A stretch of DNA of 11,510 bases from an uncultured Helicobacter sp. (GCA_944325475.1 CALVAF010000029.1:1-11510); one strand, 5' to 3'. Shown: positions 1 through 6,734, counted from the first letter of the stretch. Numbers and translations are program-made. The notes: generated from the letters alone by a model not told the origin.

Positions 1-216
1 AACACAACAACACAACAACACAACAACACAACAACACAACAACACAACAACACAACAACACAACAACACAACAACACAACAACACAACAACACAACAACA
101 CAACAAGGCAACAACACAACAAGGCAACAACACAACAAGGCAACAACACAACAAGGCAACAACACAACAAGGCAACAACACAACAACACAACAAGGCAAC
201 AACACAACAAGGCAAC
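1..216. repeat. Octamer minisatellite (27 units), continuing past the left edge
   Basis: The segment is 27 perfect-length 8-bp units with no gaps. The first 13 units (1-104) are all AACACAAC. From 105 a second type, AAGGCAAC, appears at 105, 121, 137, 153, 169, 193 and 209 and alternates with AACACAAC, giving a 16-bp higher-order repeat that slips once, at 177-192, where two AACACAAC units stand side by side. Because 8 is not a multiple of 3, adding or losing a unit would shift any reading frame running through it. No frame on either strand contains a stop inside the array. It starts at base 1, so its full length and any gene it belongs to lie outside the window. Confidence 0.97.
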
Positions 217-280
217 ACAAGCCTATCGTTTTATCATAACCTTAAAGTTTTTATTGATGTTTTGGAGCTCCTCCTCGTCG

Positions 281-370
281 TTTTTAGTATTTTTAGCATT
301 TTTAGCATTTTTAGCATTTTTAGCATTTTTAGCATTTTTAGCATTTTTAGCATTTTTAGCATTTTTAGCA
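281..370. repeat. 9-bp tandem repeat TTTTTAGCA (nine copies plus one variant)
   Basis: Nine identical copies of TTTTTAGCA fill 290-370. They are preceded by one variant, TTTTTAGTA, at 281-289. On the minus strand, in the last frame of the cyclophilin-like pseudogene, each unit encodes Asn-Ala-Lys and the variant encodes Asn-Thr-Lys. Since the unit is three codons long, copy changes lengthen or shorten the peptide without shifting the frame. The perfect identity of the copies indicates recent expansion or ongoing homogenisation. Confidence 0.97.
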
Positions 371-372
371 TT

Positions 373-408
373 TTGAGTGCTTTGAGTGCTTTGAGTGCTT
401 TGAGTGCT
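373..408. repeat. 9-bp tandem repeat TTGAGTGCT (four copies)
   Basis: Four identical copies of TTGAGTGCT lie directly beside the TTTTTAGCA array. On the minus strand they encode Ser-Thr-Gln four times, just before the Asn-Ala-Lys block. The two arrays share unit length and reading frame but not sequence, so they look like two separate expansions of neighbouring codon triplets. Confidence 0.95.
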
Positions 409-917
409 TTTGCTATTTGTATCACTTTTGCTACTTTGAGATTCTTTCACTTTGCCAAGACACACAAGCCCATTATATGGTGGTTGTTTGGCATAAAAAA
501 CCCTATATTCCCCCATGGAGCAAAATAGAACAAATCCCCTATTTGTGGGTCATAGCCCGGGGTATTTTTCACACTTAAGGGCTTTGGAAGATGGGCTTTT
601 TTTCTTTACCCACATAATCACTAAATTCTAAGCTTAATGGGAGTTGTGCCACAAACTCCCTTGAAGCCGCATTATCCTCTAACTCAATTCATAAAATATC
701 CCCTTTCTCATCACCTCCCAAAATCCCCATTACCATAGCGTCTCCTTCATCACACTTGTTGCCTCCTATAATCAAATCTCTATAAATTCTGCAACCATAG
801 AATTAATCATAGAATCCGCAAATCAAAACCCCCTGCAAAAATCAAATAGTCCAAAAATAACTTCAAAAACACTCTAGAATATTGCATTAAACCACTCCTT
901 TGAATCCTAATGAAATA

Positions 918-947
918 ATTAAAGAAATAATAGTATTTCTAAGTCAA
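918..947 (-). promoter_or_regulatory. Candidate promoter of the cyclophilin-like pseudogene
   Basis: On the minus strand TTGACT (942-947) and TTTAAT (918-923) are separated by 18 bp, each matching five of six bases of the sigma-70 consensus hexamers. Transcription would start near 911, leaving about 24 bases before the ATG at 887 and placing the AAGGAG at 895-900 in the leader. The spacer contains a perfect 7-bp inverted repeat (AGAAATA, ATAG, TATTTCT; 923-940), a possible operator. The site is a motif match only. Epsilon-class promoters often lack a -35 box, so the good -35 is notable. Confidence 0.45.
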
Positions 948-1100
948 GAGGTAAAAATAAAAAGTGGCAAATTGACACATTTTTTTAAGAGAAGCAGCTA
1001 AAACAAGCAAAAAATATGAGTAAAAATTAAACATTTTTTGAAAATAGACTTAAAAATATATGCTTTTTTGTAAGGGCTGTAATATTTTTCACAGAATCTA

Positions 1101-1106
1101 TAGAAT
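1101..1106 (+). promoter_or_regulatory. Possible -10 element of cstA
   Basis: TAGAAT matches the sigma-70 -10 consensus at five of six positions and lies 37 bp before the cstA ATG. The upstream DNA has the alternating T-rich and A-rich tracts typical of promoters in this group, and I see no convincing -35 hexamer. The rest of 948-1143 is AT-rich, with no gene or clear regulator site that I can recognise. The cstA Shine-Dalgarno is AAAGGA at 1133-1138. Confidence 0.3.
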
Positions 1107-1143
1107 AATTGTGTCTGTAATCTCATAATATTAAAGGAAAACT

Positions 1144-3246
1144 ATGAATAAGGTTTTAAGTCTATTGCTTTGGGCGGTCATTGCGCTCATTGGTGCGTGG
1201 GGCTTTGGTGTGTTGGCATTGCACCAAGGTGAGCAGATTTCGGCGGTATGGATTATTGTGACAGCAGTTTGTATTTATGCTATTGCATATCGGTTTTATT
1301 CTAAATATATCGCCCTAAAAGTGCTTGGGATTGATGATAATCGTGCCACACCAGCTATTAGCATGAATGATGGAAGGGATTTTGTACCAACAAATAAAAT
1401 CGTGCTTTTTGGACATCATTTTGCGGCAATTGCGGGGGCTGGTCCGCTTGTGGGTCCCATACTAGCTGCGCAAATGGGTTATTTGCCGGGCATGATTTGG
1501 ATTGTTGTGGGAGTGGTATTAGCTGGGGCGGTGCATGATTTTACCGTGCTGTTTATCTCCACGCGTAGGAATGGCAAAAGTCTAGGTGAGATGATTAAAA
1601 TGGAGCTTGGTAAGGGCGTGGGAAGTATTGCGATGATTGGGATTTTGGGGATTATGATGCTGATTATTGCAATTTTAGCGCTTGTGGTAGTCAATGCTTT
1701 AGCAGAATCACCTTGGGGGCTTTTTACGATTGCAATGACAATTCCCATTGCGATTTATATGGGGATTCATATGCGATTTTTGCGTCCGGGTAGAATTGGC
1801 GAGGCAAGTATCATTGGGTTTGTTTTATTGCTTTTGGCTTTGTATTATGGGCGGATTGTCGCTGAAAATGAAATTTTATCATCTATCTTTACCCTAAGCC
1901 CCATTACACTTACTTATATTATGATTGTGTATGGTTTTGTGGCAGCGATTTTGCCAGTATGGTTTTTGCTTGCACCTAGAGATTATTTAAGCACTTTTTT
2001 GAAAATTGGCGTGATTGTGCTTATGGGGGCAGGGATTTTAATTGTCGCTCCTAACATTCAATTCCCCAGTATTACGAGATTCATCGATGGCAGCGGTCCA
2101 GTTTTTAGCGGGCAACTTTTCCCATTTTTATTTATCACCATTGCTTGTGGTGCGATTAGTGGATTCCACGCACTCATTTCAAGTGGGACGACACCTAAAA
2201 TGCTAGAAAAAGAATCACATGCAAGAATGGTAGGGTATGGCTCTATGATTATGGAATCAGCTGTGGCAATTATGGCATTGATTGCAGCTTGTATTTTAAC
2301 ACCGGGTTTGTATTTTGCTGTGAATACTGCTCCAGCTGGGCTTGGGACAACAGGAATTTCTGATGTGGCACAAGCAGCGAGTGTGGCGGCACAGACAATT
2401 AGTAATTTTGGATTTGTCATCACGCCTCAAGAGATTCTAGGAATGGCAAAGAATATCGGTGAAAATAGCGTTTTAAGCCGCACAGGTGGTGCACCTACTT
2501 TTGCTATTGGATTGGCTATGATTATTTCGGAGATTCCGCTTTTCAATCAAGGTTCTATTGCTTTTTGGTATCATTTCGCGATTTTATTTGAAGCACTCTT
2601 TATCCTCACTGCTGTGGATGCAGGGACTAGGGCTGGGCGATTTATGGTGCAAGATATTTTGGGGAATATTTATAAACCCATTGGAAATATCCATTCTATT
2701 TTTTGGGGAGTTGTGGCAACTTTGATTTGCGTGGTTGCTTGGGGCTATATCCTCTATCAAGGCGTAACAGACCCACAAGGTGGAATCAAATCGCTTTGGA
2801 CACTCTTTGGGGTTTCTAATCAGATGTTAGCAGGTATGGCGCTTTTGCTTGTGGTGGCAGTTTTGTTTAAAATGGGCAAAGGCAAACAATCTTGGGTTGT
2901 GATTATTCCAGCGGTTTTGGTTTCAACCCTTTATGCAGGTGTTTTAAAACTACTTCCTGCAAATGGAGAGAAGATTCACGATGCAGTCAGTCATATCGCG
3001 CTTTGGCAGATTAATAGCGCTAAGGCAGCAAGTGAGACAAATATAGAGTTAGCAGAAAAATTTGCCACTATTGCGACAAATAATCTCATTAATGCAGGAT
3101 TGTGTGCGTTTTTCATGCTGGTGACTTGTTTGGTTTCGGTGCAAACAATTCGGATTTGTTGGAAATGCAGTAGAGGGGAAAATAACATTCCACTTGCTGA
3201 ATCGCCTTATCTTAAGGTAAGTGATTTTGAAGCTAAGACTGCATGA
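1144..3246 (+). CDS. cstA: CstA family inner-membrane carbon starvation protein / peptide or pyruvate transporter
   Basis: This 700-residue polytopic inner-membrane carrier is the same size as E. coli CstA (about 700 residues). The N-terminal CstA domain is unmistakable. It starts with two membrane segments (about 4-24 and 30-52), then NDGRDFVPTNK, the hallmark FGHHFAAIAGAGPLVGPI (about 88-105), and a further helix ending in AGAVHDF. More than a dozen further hydrophobic segments follow, with SGFHALISSGTTPKM near 340-355, GVSNQMLAGMALLL near 555-568 and a hydrophilic, charged C-terminus. Family members import peptides in E. coli and Campylobacter, and the close paralogue BtsT takes up pyruvate, so the substrate here is not settled by sequence. 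The ATG is supported by AAAGGA 5 bp upstream. The gene stands alone: a broken gene diverges upstream and a bidirectional hairpin closes it downstream. No frameshift or missing motif was seen. Confidence 0.96.
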   Translation: MNKVLSLLLWAVIALIGAWGFGVLALHQGEQISAVWIIVTAVCIYAIAYRFYSKYIALKVLGIDDNRATPAISMNDGRDFVPTNKIVLFGHHFAAIAGAGPLVGPILAAQMGYLPGMIWIVVGVVLAGAVHDFTVLFISTRRNGKSLGEMIKMELGKGVGSIAMIGILGIMMLIIAILALVVVNALAESPWGLFTIAMTIPIAIYMGIHMRFLRPGRIGEASIIGFVLLLLALYYGRIVAENEILSSIFTLSPITLTYIMIVYGFVAAILPVWFLLAPRDYLSTFLKIGVIVLMGAGILIVAPNIQFPSITRFIDGSGPVFSGQLFPFLFITIACGAISGFHALISSGTTPKMLEKESHARMVGYGSMIMESAVAIMALIAACILTPGLYFAVNTAPAGLGTTGISDVAQAASVAAQTISNFGFVITPQEILGMAKNIGENSVLSRTGGAPTFAIGLAMIISEIPLFNQGSIAFWYHFAILFEALFILTAVDAGTRAGRFMVQDILGNIYKPIGNIHSIFWGVVATLICVVAWGYILYQGVTDPQGGIKSLWTLFGVSNQMLAGMALLLVVAVLFKMGKGKQSWVVIIPAVLVSTLYAGVLKLLPANGEKIHDAVSHIALWQINSAKAASETNIELAEKFATIATNNLINAGLCAFFMLVTCLVSVQTIRICWKCSRGENNIPLAESPYLKVSDFEAKTA

Positions 3247-3250
3247 AAAT

Positions 3251-3277
3251 AGTGGGGATTGATAAAATATCCCCACT
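3251..3277. terminator. Bidirectional hairpin between cstA and the convergent hypothetical gene
   Basis: AGTGGGGAT (3251-3259) and ATCCCCACT (3269-3277) form a perfect 9-bp stem around a 9-base loop, 5 bases after the cstA stop. On the plus strand the following bases (GCGTCTTTGC) are only weakly T-rich. On the minus strand the stem is followed by ATTTTCA, so it can also end transcription of the hypothetical gene that stops at 3295. Confidence 0.8.
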
Positions 3278-3294
3278 GCGTCTTTGCAATCCCC

Positions 3295-3891
3295 CTAACT
3301 CATCGTGTCAATTTGCAAATTCCCCACATGAATCGCATGCGAAAACTCTCGCAAGATTCTCTGTGTCTTAGCGTCCTGATTTTTTTGCATAATGTCGTTA
3401 TAGTTAGAAGAGAGATTTTTATTATAACTCTTGGTGTAGATTCCATCGAGATGATTGAGATTGTTTTGGAACTCCTGTGCGATTTCTCCCCAGCCCTCTT
3501 GCGTAATACCCAAAAACCACTGATTCTGACCTTTTGATTCTTGAGAATTTTGCAAAGCTTTTTCTTTTTGCTCGACACGCTCCACACTAGCACTAAGATT
3601 CCCAGCCCTTGTTAATGTCTGTGCCACAGAAATTTTCTCATTTGGGGACATTCCAGCTGTCACCCTCTCAAACGCCAAATACTGCTCATCGCTCATTAAC
3701 TCCAAACTAATCATTCCATAAGTCACACGCTCTTTTTGGTAGGATTCTTCGTTATTTTCTTGAAAATCATTTCCTATTTTTTGCGTTTTACTCATAGAGC
3801 TTATCTGACTAGAATCATTTAATAAACGATTAGCTTCATTGATGATTCCGCCTAAACCTCCGAGATTTCCTAAACCTTGATTGATAACCAT
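3295..3891 (-). CDS. Hypothetical protein, hydrophilic, Gly-rich N-terminus
   Basis: I do not recognise this protein. From ATG 3891 it has 198 residues: MVINQGLGNLGGLGGIINEA, then a Ser/Gln/Glu/Asn-rich linker (about 25-60), a more conserved-looking block with GMISLELMSDEQYLAFERV and AGMSPNEKISVAQTLTRAG (about 62-100), a charged region rich in Lys, Glu and Gln, a short hydrophobic patch QWFLGITQEGWGEIAQEF, and a polar C-terminus ending DTMS. It has no membrane segment or metal-binding motif. AGAAGGA lies about 12 bases before this ATG. The frame stays open upstream to a TTG at 3987, preceded by AAGAAG, which would add 32 residues with a hydrophobic stretch (KIFLCVSGLILESFLL). I prefer the ATG because its N-terminus looks natural, but the longer, possibly exported form is not excluded. 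It is convergent with cstA, shares its terminator, and diverges from nusA. Confidence 0.7.
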   Translation of the reverse strand: MVINQGLGNLGGLGGIINEANRLLNDSSQISSMSKTQKIGNDFQENNEESYQKERVTYGMISLELMSDEQYLAFERVTAGMSPNEKISVAQTLTRAGNLSASVERVEQKEKALQNSQESKGQNQWFLGITQEGWGEIAQEFQNNLNHLDGIYTKSYNKNLSSNYNDIMQKNQDAKTQRILREFSHAIHVGNLQIDTMS

Positions 3892-3994
3892 TGCTTCACA
3901 AAATCCTTCTAAATTTTGAAATTCCTTTATGCCCTTAAGCAAAAATGATTCCAAAATCAATCCACTAACACACAAAAATATTTTCAAAATTCTT

Positions 3995-4032
3995 CTTTAT
4001 AAAGCCCTTATAAAGGAATTTTAAGCTAAAAT
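3995..4032 (+). promoter_or_regulatory. Candidate nusA promoter region with two palindromes
   Basis: TAAAAT at 4027-4032, in the context AGCTAAAATAC, is a five-of-six match to a -10 box and would start transcription near 4040, about 50 bases before the nusA start codon. Just upstream are two related palindromes: CTTTATAAAG (3995-4004, perfect) and CCTTATAAAGG (4006-4016, one mismatch). Their shared TTATAAAG cores begin 11 bp apart, one DNA turn. They could be an operator, or TATAAA-type -10 elements for the divergent minus-strand gene. This is motif reading only. Confidence 0.35.
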
Positions 4033-4089
4033 ACTGCGAAAATTTTAAGCTTTTAAATCTTTAAGAGGACATTTTTTAAGGATAAGGTT

Positions 4090-5202
4090 TTGGAAAAAAT
4101 ATTGGATATTATTGAGGGAATTTCCTATGAAAAGGGACTCCCTATTGAAAGCGTGATGGAAGTAATCAAAGAATCCATAGTCAAAGTAGCACAGCAGACT
4201 TGGGATTCAAAACTTCTTTATGATGCAGAAATCGACAAAAAAAATAAAACTTTGCATTTGTATCAAGTCATCAGCGTTTGTGGCGATGAGGATAATACAA
4301 AAGAAGACAAAGACCATTTTATCGCACTTTCAGAAGCTAGAAAGCATGATAGCGAAATCAAAATAGGCGATGAATTACGTTATGAACTCAGCCTAGAAAA
4401 TATGAATCGTAGCGCAGTAAATGCCTTATTTAGGGAGCTAGAATTTAGAATCCAACGCCTCATTGAAACGCAGCTATTTGATAAATACAAAGCGCAAATT
4501 GGCAGAATCATTAGCGGTAACGTCGTTAGAATCGACGATCTTGGCAATACTTTCATTGAGATTGATGAGATTCGCGCCGTTTTATCCAAAAAAAACCGAA
4601 TCAAAGGTGAAGAATTCAAAGTCGGACAAGTCGTGGGTGCAATTTTGAAATATGTTGGGATTGACAAGCAAAATGGCATTAGCATCGAGCTTAGCCGTAC
4701 CACTCCCAAAATGCTTGAAGAACTTTTAAGGCTAGAAGTCCCAGAAATCAAAGATGGCGAAGTGGAAATCGTGGCATGTGCGAGAATCCCCGGTGAGCGA
4801 GCTAAAGTTGCTTTGAGAAGCGATTCTATAAAAGTCGATCCAGTCGGTGCAACTGTAGGTGTTAAAGGTGTGCGAATCAACGCCGTATCCAAAGAGTTAA
4901 AAAATGAAAGTATTGACTGCATTGAATTTTCAAATCAGCCAGAAATCTACATCGCACGCGCTCTCTCCCCTGCACTCATCATCAGCGTAGCAATCGAGGA
5001 CAAAAAAGCCATTGTTAGCATTTCTAGTGAGCAAAAGCCCAAAGCCATTGGGAAAAATGGCATTAATGTGCGCCTTGCTTCTATGCTAACTGGCTATGAA
5101 ATTGAGCTCAAAGAAATCAGTCAGAGTGCTTCTAACGAATCACAAACCAAAGAGACTGAAAAAAGTAATCTAGACATTCTCACTTCCTTATTCAAGGAAT
5201 AA
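4090..5202 (+). CDS. nusA: Transcription termination/antitermination factor NusA
   Basis: NusA binds RNA polymerase and nascent RNA and controls pausing, termination and antitermination. The 370-residue protein has the short Campylobacterota layout: an N-terminal polymerase-binding domain (about 1-125), an S1 domain (about 132-195, starting AQIGRIISGNVVRIDDLGNT), a linker with IELSRTTPKMLEELLRLEVP, KH1 with the signatures IPGERAKVAL and DPVGATVGVKGVRINAV (about 228-270), and KH2 with AIGKNGINVRLASMLTGYEI (about 318-337). The acidic C-terminal repeats of E. coli NusA are absent, as expected for the group. The start is a TTG, chosen because AAGGA lies 7 bases upstream and MEKI agrees with the NusA N-terminus of relatives. 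It heads a tightly spaced run of genes through ftsZ. No intergenic terminator follows it, so it may co-express with them. Confidence 0.96.
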   Translation: MEKILDIIEGISYEKGLPIESVMEVIKESIVKVAQQTWDSKLLYDAEIDKKNKTLHLYQVISVCGDEDNTKEDKDHFIALSEARKHDSEIKIGDELRYELSLENMNRSAVNALFRELEFRIQRLIETQLFDKYKAQIGRIISGNVVRIDDLGNTFIEIDEIRAVLSKKNRIKGEEFKVGQVVGAILKYVGIDKQNGISIELSRTTPKMLEELLRLEVPEIKDGEVEIVACARIPGERAKVALRSDSIKVDPVGATVGVKGVRINAVSKELKNESIDCIEFSNQPEIYIARALSPALIISVAIEDKKAIVSISSEQKPKAIGKNGINVRLASMLTGYEIELKEISQSASNESQTKETEKSNLDILTSLFKE

Positions 5203-5208
5203 ACCCCT

Positions 5209-5268
5209 ATGATTTCAAAAGGTTTACTAAGGCAGAATCACATTTTTAAATTTAAGGCTTTTCAATGA
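5209..5268 (+). CDS. Possible 19-codon leader ORF overlapping the ppiD start
   Basis: An ATG 6 bases after the nusA stop opens MISKGLLRQNHIFKFKAFQ, and its TGA overlaps the ATG of the next gene (CAATGA). The frame fills almost the whole 62-bp gap. AAGGA at the end of nusA lies about 10 bases before it. The peptide is short, basic and unlike anything I know. It could couple translation from nusA to ppiD, or be a chance open frame. Confidence 0.25.
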   Translation: MISKGLLRQNHIFKFKAFQ

Positions 5269-6734
5269 TTGGTTTTATGCAAAAACACAAAAAATATTTA
5301 ATCGTTACTATTTGGGTCAGCACCATTGCCTTTGTTGGTGCGGGTTTTGTAGGCTGGGGAAGCTATAGTTTTTCTTCCACAAGCAATGCCGTGGCAGTCG
5401 TTGGAGAAACCAAAATTTCTATGGATAAAATGCAACGTGAATATGCAAGACTTTATAATATTTACAATCAGCTAATAGGCGGCACACTTGATGAGGAACA
5501 AGCCAAGAAAATGGGGGTTGAGGAACAGGCAATTAATAACCTCATCATCAAAGCTTTAATGCTAAATTACGCTCATGATTTAGGTTTAAGAGTAAGCAAA
5601 GAGGAGATCATTAAAGAAATCACCACCACCGAATTATTCCAAAATAATGGCAAGTTCGATGAGCAAATTTATAAAAAAATCCTGCAGGAAAATCAACTCA
5701 GACCCAAAGATTATGAAGAGGGCATCCAAGAAGGCTTGTTGCTACAAAAACTTGATGTGCTTTTAAATATACCCCTCACTCCGCTTGAGACAGAGACGCT
5801 AAGTGCTGGGTATTTAATGGAAGATTTGGTGCATATCCAAATCCTTGATAAAAAAGCAATCGAAGTAAAGCCCACAGAAAAAAAGGTGAAAAAATACTGG
5901 GAAGAAAATAAAGACATTTACCAAACAGAGCGTGGGTATGAAGTTTCTAGCGTGTTTGTCCCTTTAGATTCTATTGAGATTCAAGAGGCAAATTTAGAGG
6001 GCTATTATGAGGATTTTAAGAATCAATTTTTGGATTCTAGCGGGCAGGTCATTCCTTATGCGCAAGTCAAAAACCAAGTTATCGAAAAATACAGGGATTC
6101 TCAAGCACAAAAAGAAGCCTTAAAGGAATACATTGCTTTGCGTAAAAATGAGAATCCCAGAGCCAAAAATTTGGTGCTTTATGAAGGAAATGAAGATTAT
6201 GGAATCGAGCTTATCAATCTTCTAAGCCAAGCCAAAGAGCAAGACACCCTAAAGCCAATCAAAGTCACCACAAAGGACAAAGTAGGCTATATTACCATTA
6301 AACTAATCAAGATTATCCCAAGCCAACCCAAGACTTATGAAGCCGCACAAGAAAGTGTCAAAGAGGACTTTTTAGATTTTGAAAAAACGCGTCTTTTAAA
6401 AGAAAAAGCAACACAAGAATGGAATGCTTTTAAAGGCATTGATGTCGGCTATATTAGCTATGCAGAACCAAAAACCATCCAAGGGCTAACAAAAGAAGAA
6501 TCACAAGAATTTTCCCAAGAACTCTTTAAGCAAAAAGAAGAGAAGGGCTATATCTTACTGGAAAATAAGGCGATTTTATATCAAATCTTTAGCCAAAGGA
6601 TAAAAAATTCTGCTATAATTAGGAAAAATTTAGATTTTCTAATGCAAAATGCGTCGCAAATTAAAGCAAGAATAATTGAGAAAGAATTTTTAGACTACCT
6701 CTCAAAACGATATAAAACCATTAGGAAAATCTAA
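5265..6734 (+). CDS. PpiD/SurA-N type membrane-anchored periplasmic folding chaperone
   Basis: The 489-residue protein has a basic N-terminus (MQKHKKY), one uncleaved membrane helix (about 12-32, IVTIWVSTIAFVGAGFVGWG), and a periplasmic region starting with the SurA-N-like chaperone fold: VAVVGETKISMDKMQREYAR, then NLIIKALMLNYAHDLGLRVS and a helical segment reaching about 180. This is the arrangement of PpiD-like proteins, which sit near the Sec translocon and hold emerging envelope proteins. I find no parvulin isomerase motif in the middle: 210-360 is a Lys/Glu-rich region with SSVFVPLDS and GYITIKLIKI, so it may be a chaperone without isomerase activity. H. pylori HP0977 sits before ftsA in the same way. 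The ATG was chosen for the TAAGGC about 7 bases upstream and for the tight fit of the anchor. A second ATG (codon 5) would also keep the anchor. Confidence 0.88.
   Translation: MIGFMQKHKKYLIVTIWVSTIAFVGAGFVGWGSYSFSSTSNAVAVVGETKISMDKMQREYARLYNIYNQLIGGTLDEEQAKKMGVEEQAINNLIIKALMLNYAHDLGLRVSKEEIIKEITTTELFQNNGKFDEQIYKKILQENQLRPKDYEEGIQEGLLLQKLDVLLNIPLTPLETETLSAGYLMEDLVHIQILDKKAIEVKPTEKKVKKYWEENKDIYQTERGYEVSSVFVPLDSIEIQEANLEGYYEDFKNQFLDSSGQVIPYAQVKNQVIEKYRDSQAQKEALKEYIALRKNENPRAKNLVLYEGNEDYGIELINLLSQAKEQDTLKPIKVTTKDKVGYITIKLIKIIPSQPKTYEAAQESVKEDFLDFEKTRLLKEKATQEWNAFKGIDVGYISYAEPKTIQGLTKEESQEFSQELFKQKEEKGYILLENKAILYQIFSQRIKNSAIIRKNLDFLMQNASQIKARIIEKEFLDYLSKRYKTIRKI

Larger units (their letters stand above)
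223..887 (-). pseudogene. Broken cyclophilin-like fold protein gene with a repeat-expanded 3' end
   Basis: Read on the minus strand, ATG at 887 follows a strong AAGGAG (895-900) and opens a hydrophobic, signal-like N-terminus (MQYSRVFLKLFLDYLIFAGG) that stops at TGA 807-809. A different frame then gives IELEDNAASREF and FVAQLPLSLEFSDYVGKE (688 to about 602), preceded in frame by TGA at 689-691. After an A7 run (597-603) the match moves to another frame: KAHLPKPLSV, then GYDPQIGDLFYFAPWGN. After a T6 run (495-500, minus strand) it shifts again to YAKQPPYNGLVCLGKV, followed by a tail of STQ and NAK repeats and a TAG at 223-225. The order LEDN, QLPL, DY, LP, GYDP.GD..YYAPWGN, GL..LGK is that of the small cyclophilin-like fold family, whose function is poorly defined. 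One extra base in each homopolymer would restore the frame, but the 5' breaks would remain. It could be a pseudogene, a phase-off allele, or partly a product of homopolymer sequencing error. I am confident of the family and less sure it is dead. Confidence 0.75.

Noticed and set aside
1..408. CRISPR array
   Set aside because: The units are directly abutting 8- and 9-bp tandem repeats with no unique spacers, and no cas genes are nearby.
234..425. A 63-residue minus-strand frame of Leu-Lys-Met and Leu-Lys-Ala repeats
   Set aside because: It is an out-of-frame reading of the same arrays. It lacks the conserved core and has no supported start.
262..528. An 88-residue plus-strand protein of Phe-Ser-Ile and Leu-Ser-Ala repeats
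   Set aside because: It is the antisense reading of the 9-bp arrays and of the cyclophilin-like core, with a TTG start lacking a convincing Shine-Dalgarno. The minus strand carries the recognisable family motifs.
911..940. Fur box (TAATAAT-like) upstream of cstA and the broken gene
   Set aside because: GAAATAAT occurs twice here, but the arrangement does not form the expected inverted TAATAAT-N-ATTATTA site beyond what AT-rich DNA gives by chance.
2058..2423. Antisense open frame of 121 codons inside cstA
   Set aside because: It lies wholly over well-conserved CstA membrane segments, and its composition is what reversed hydrophobic codons would give.
4380..4922. Antisense open frame of 180 codons inside nusA
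   Set aside because: It overlaps the S1 and KH coding region completely, has no family signature, and is Ser/Leu/Ile-rich as expected for a reversed frame.
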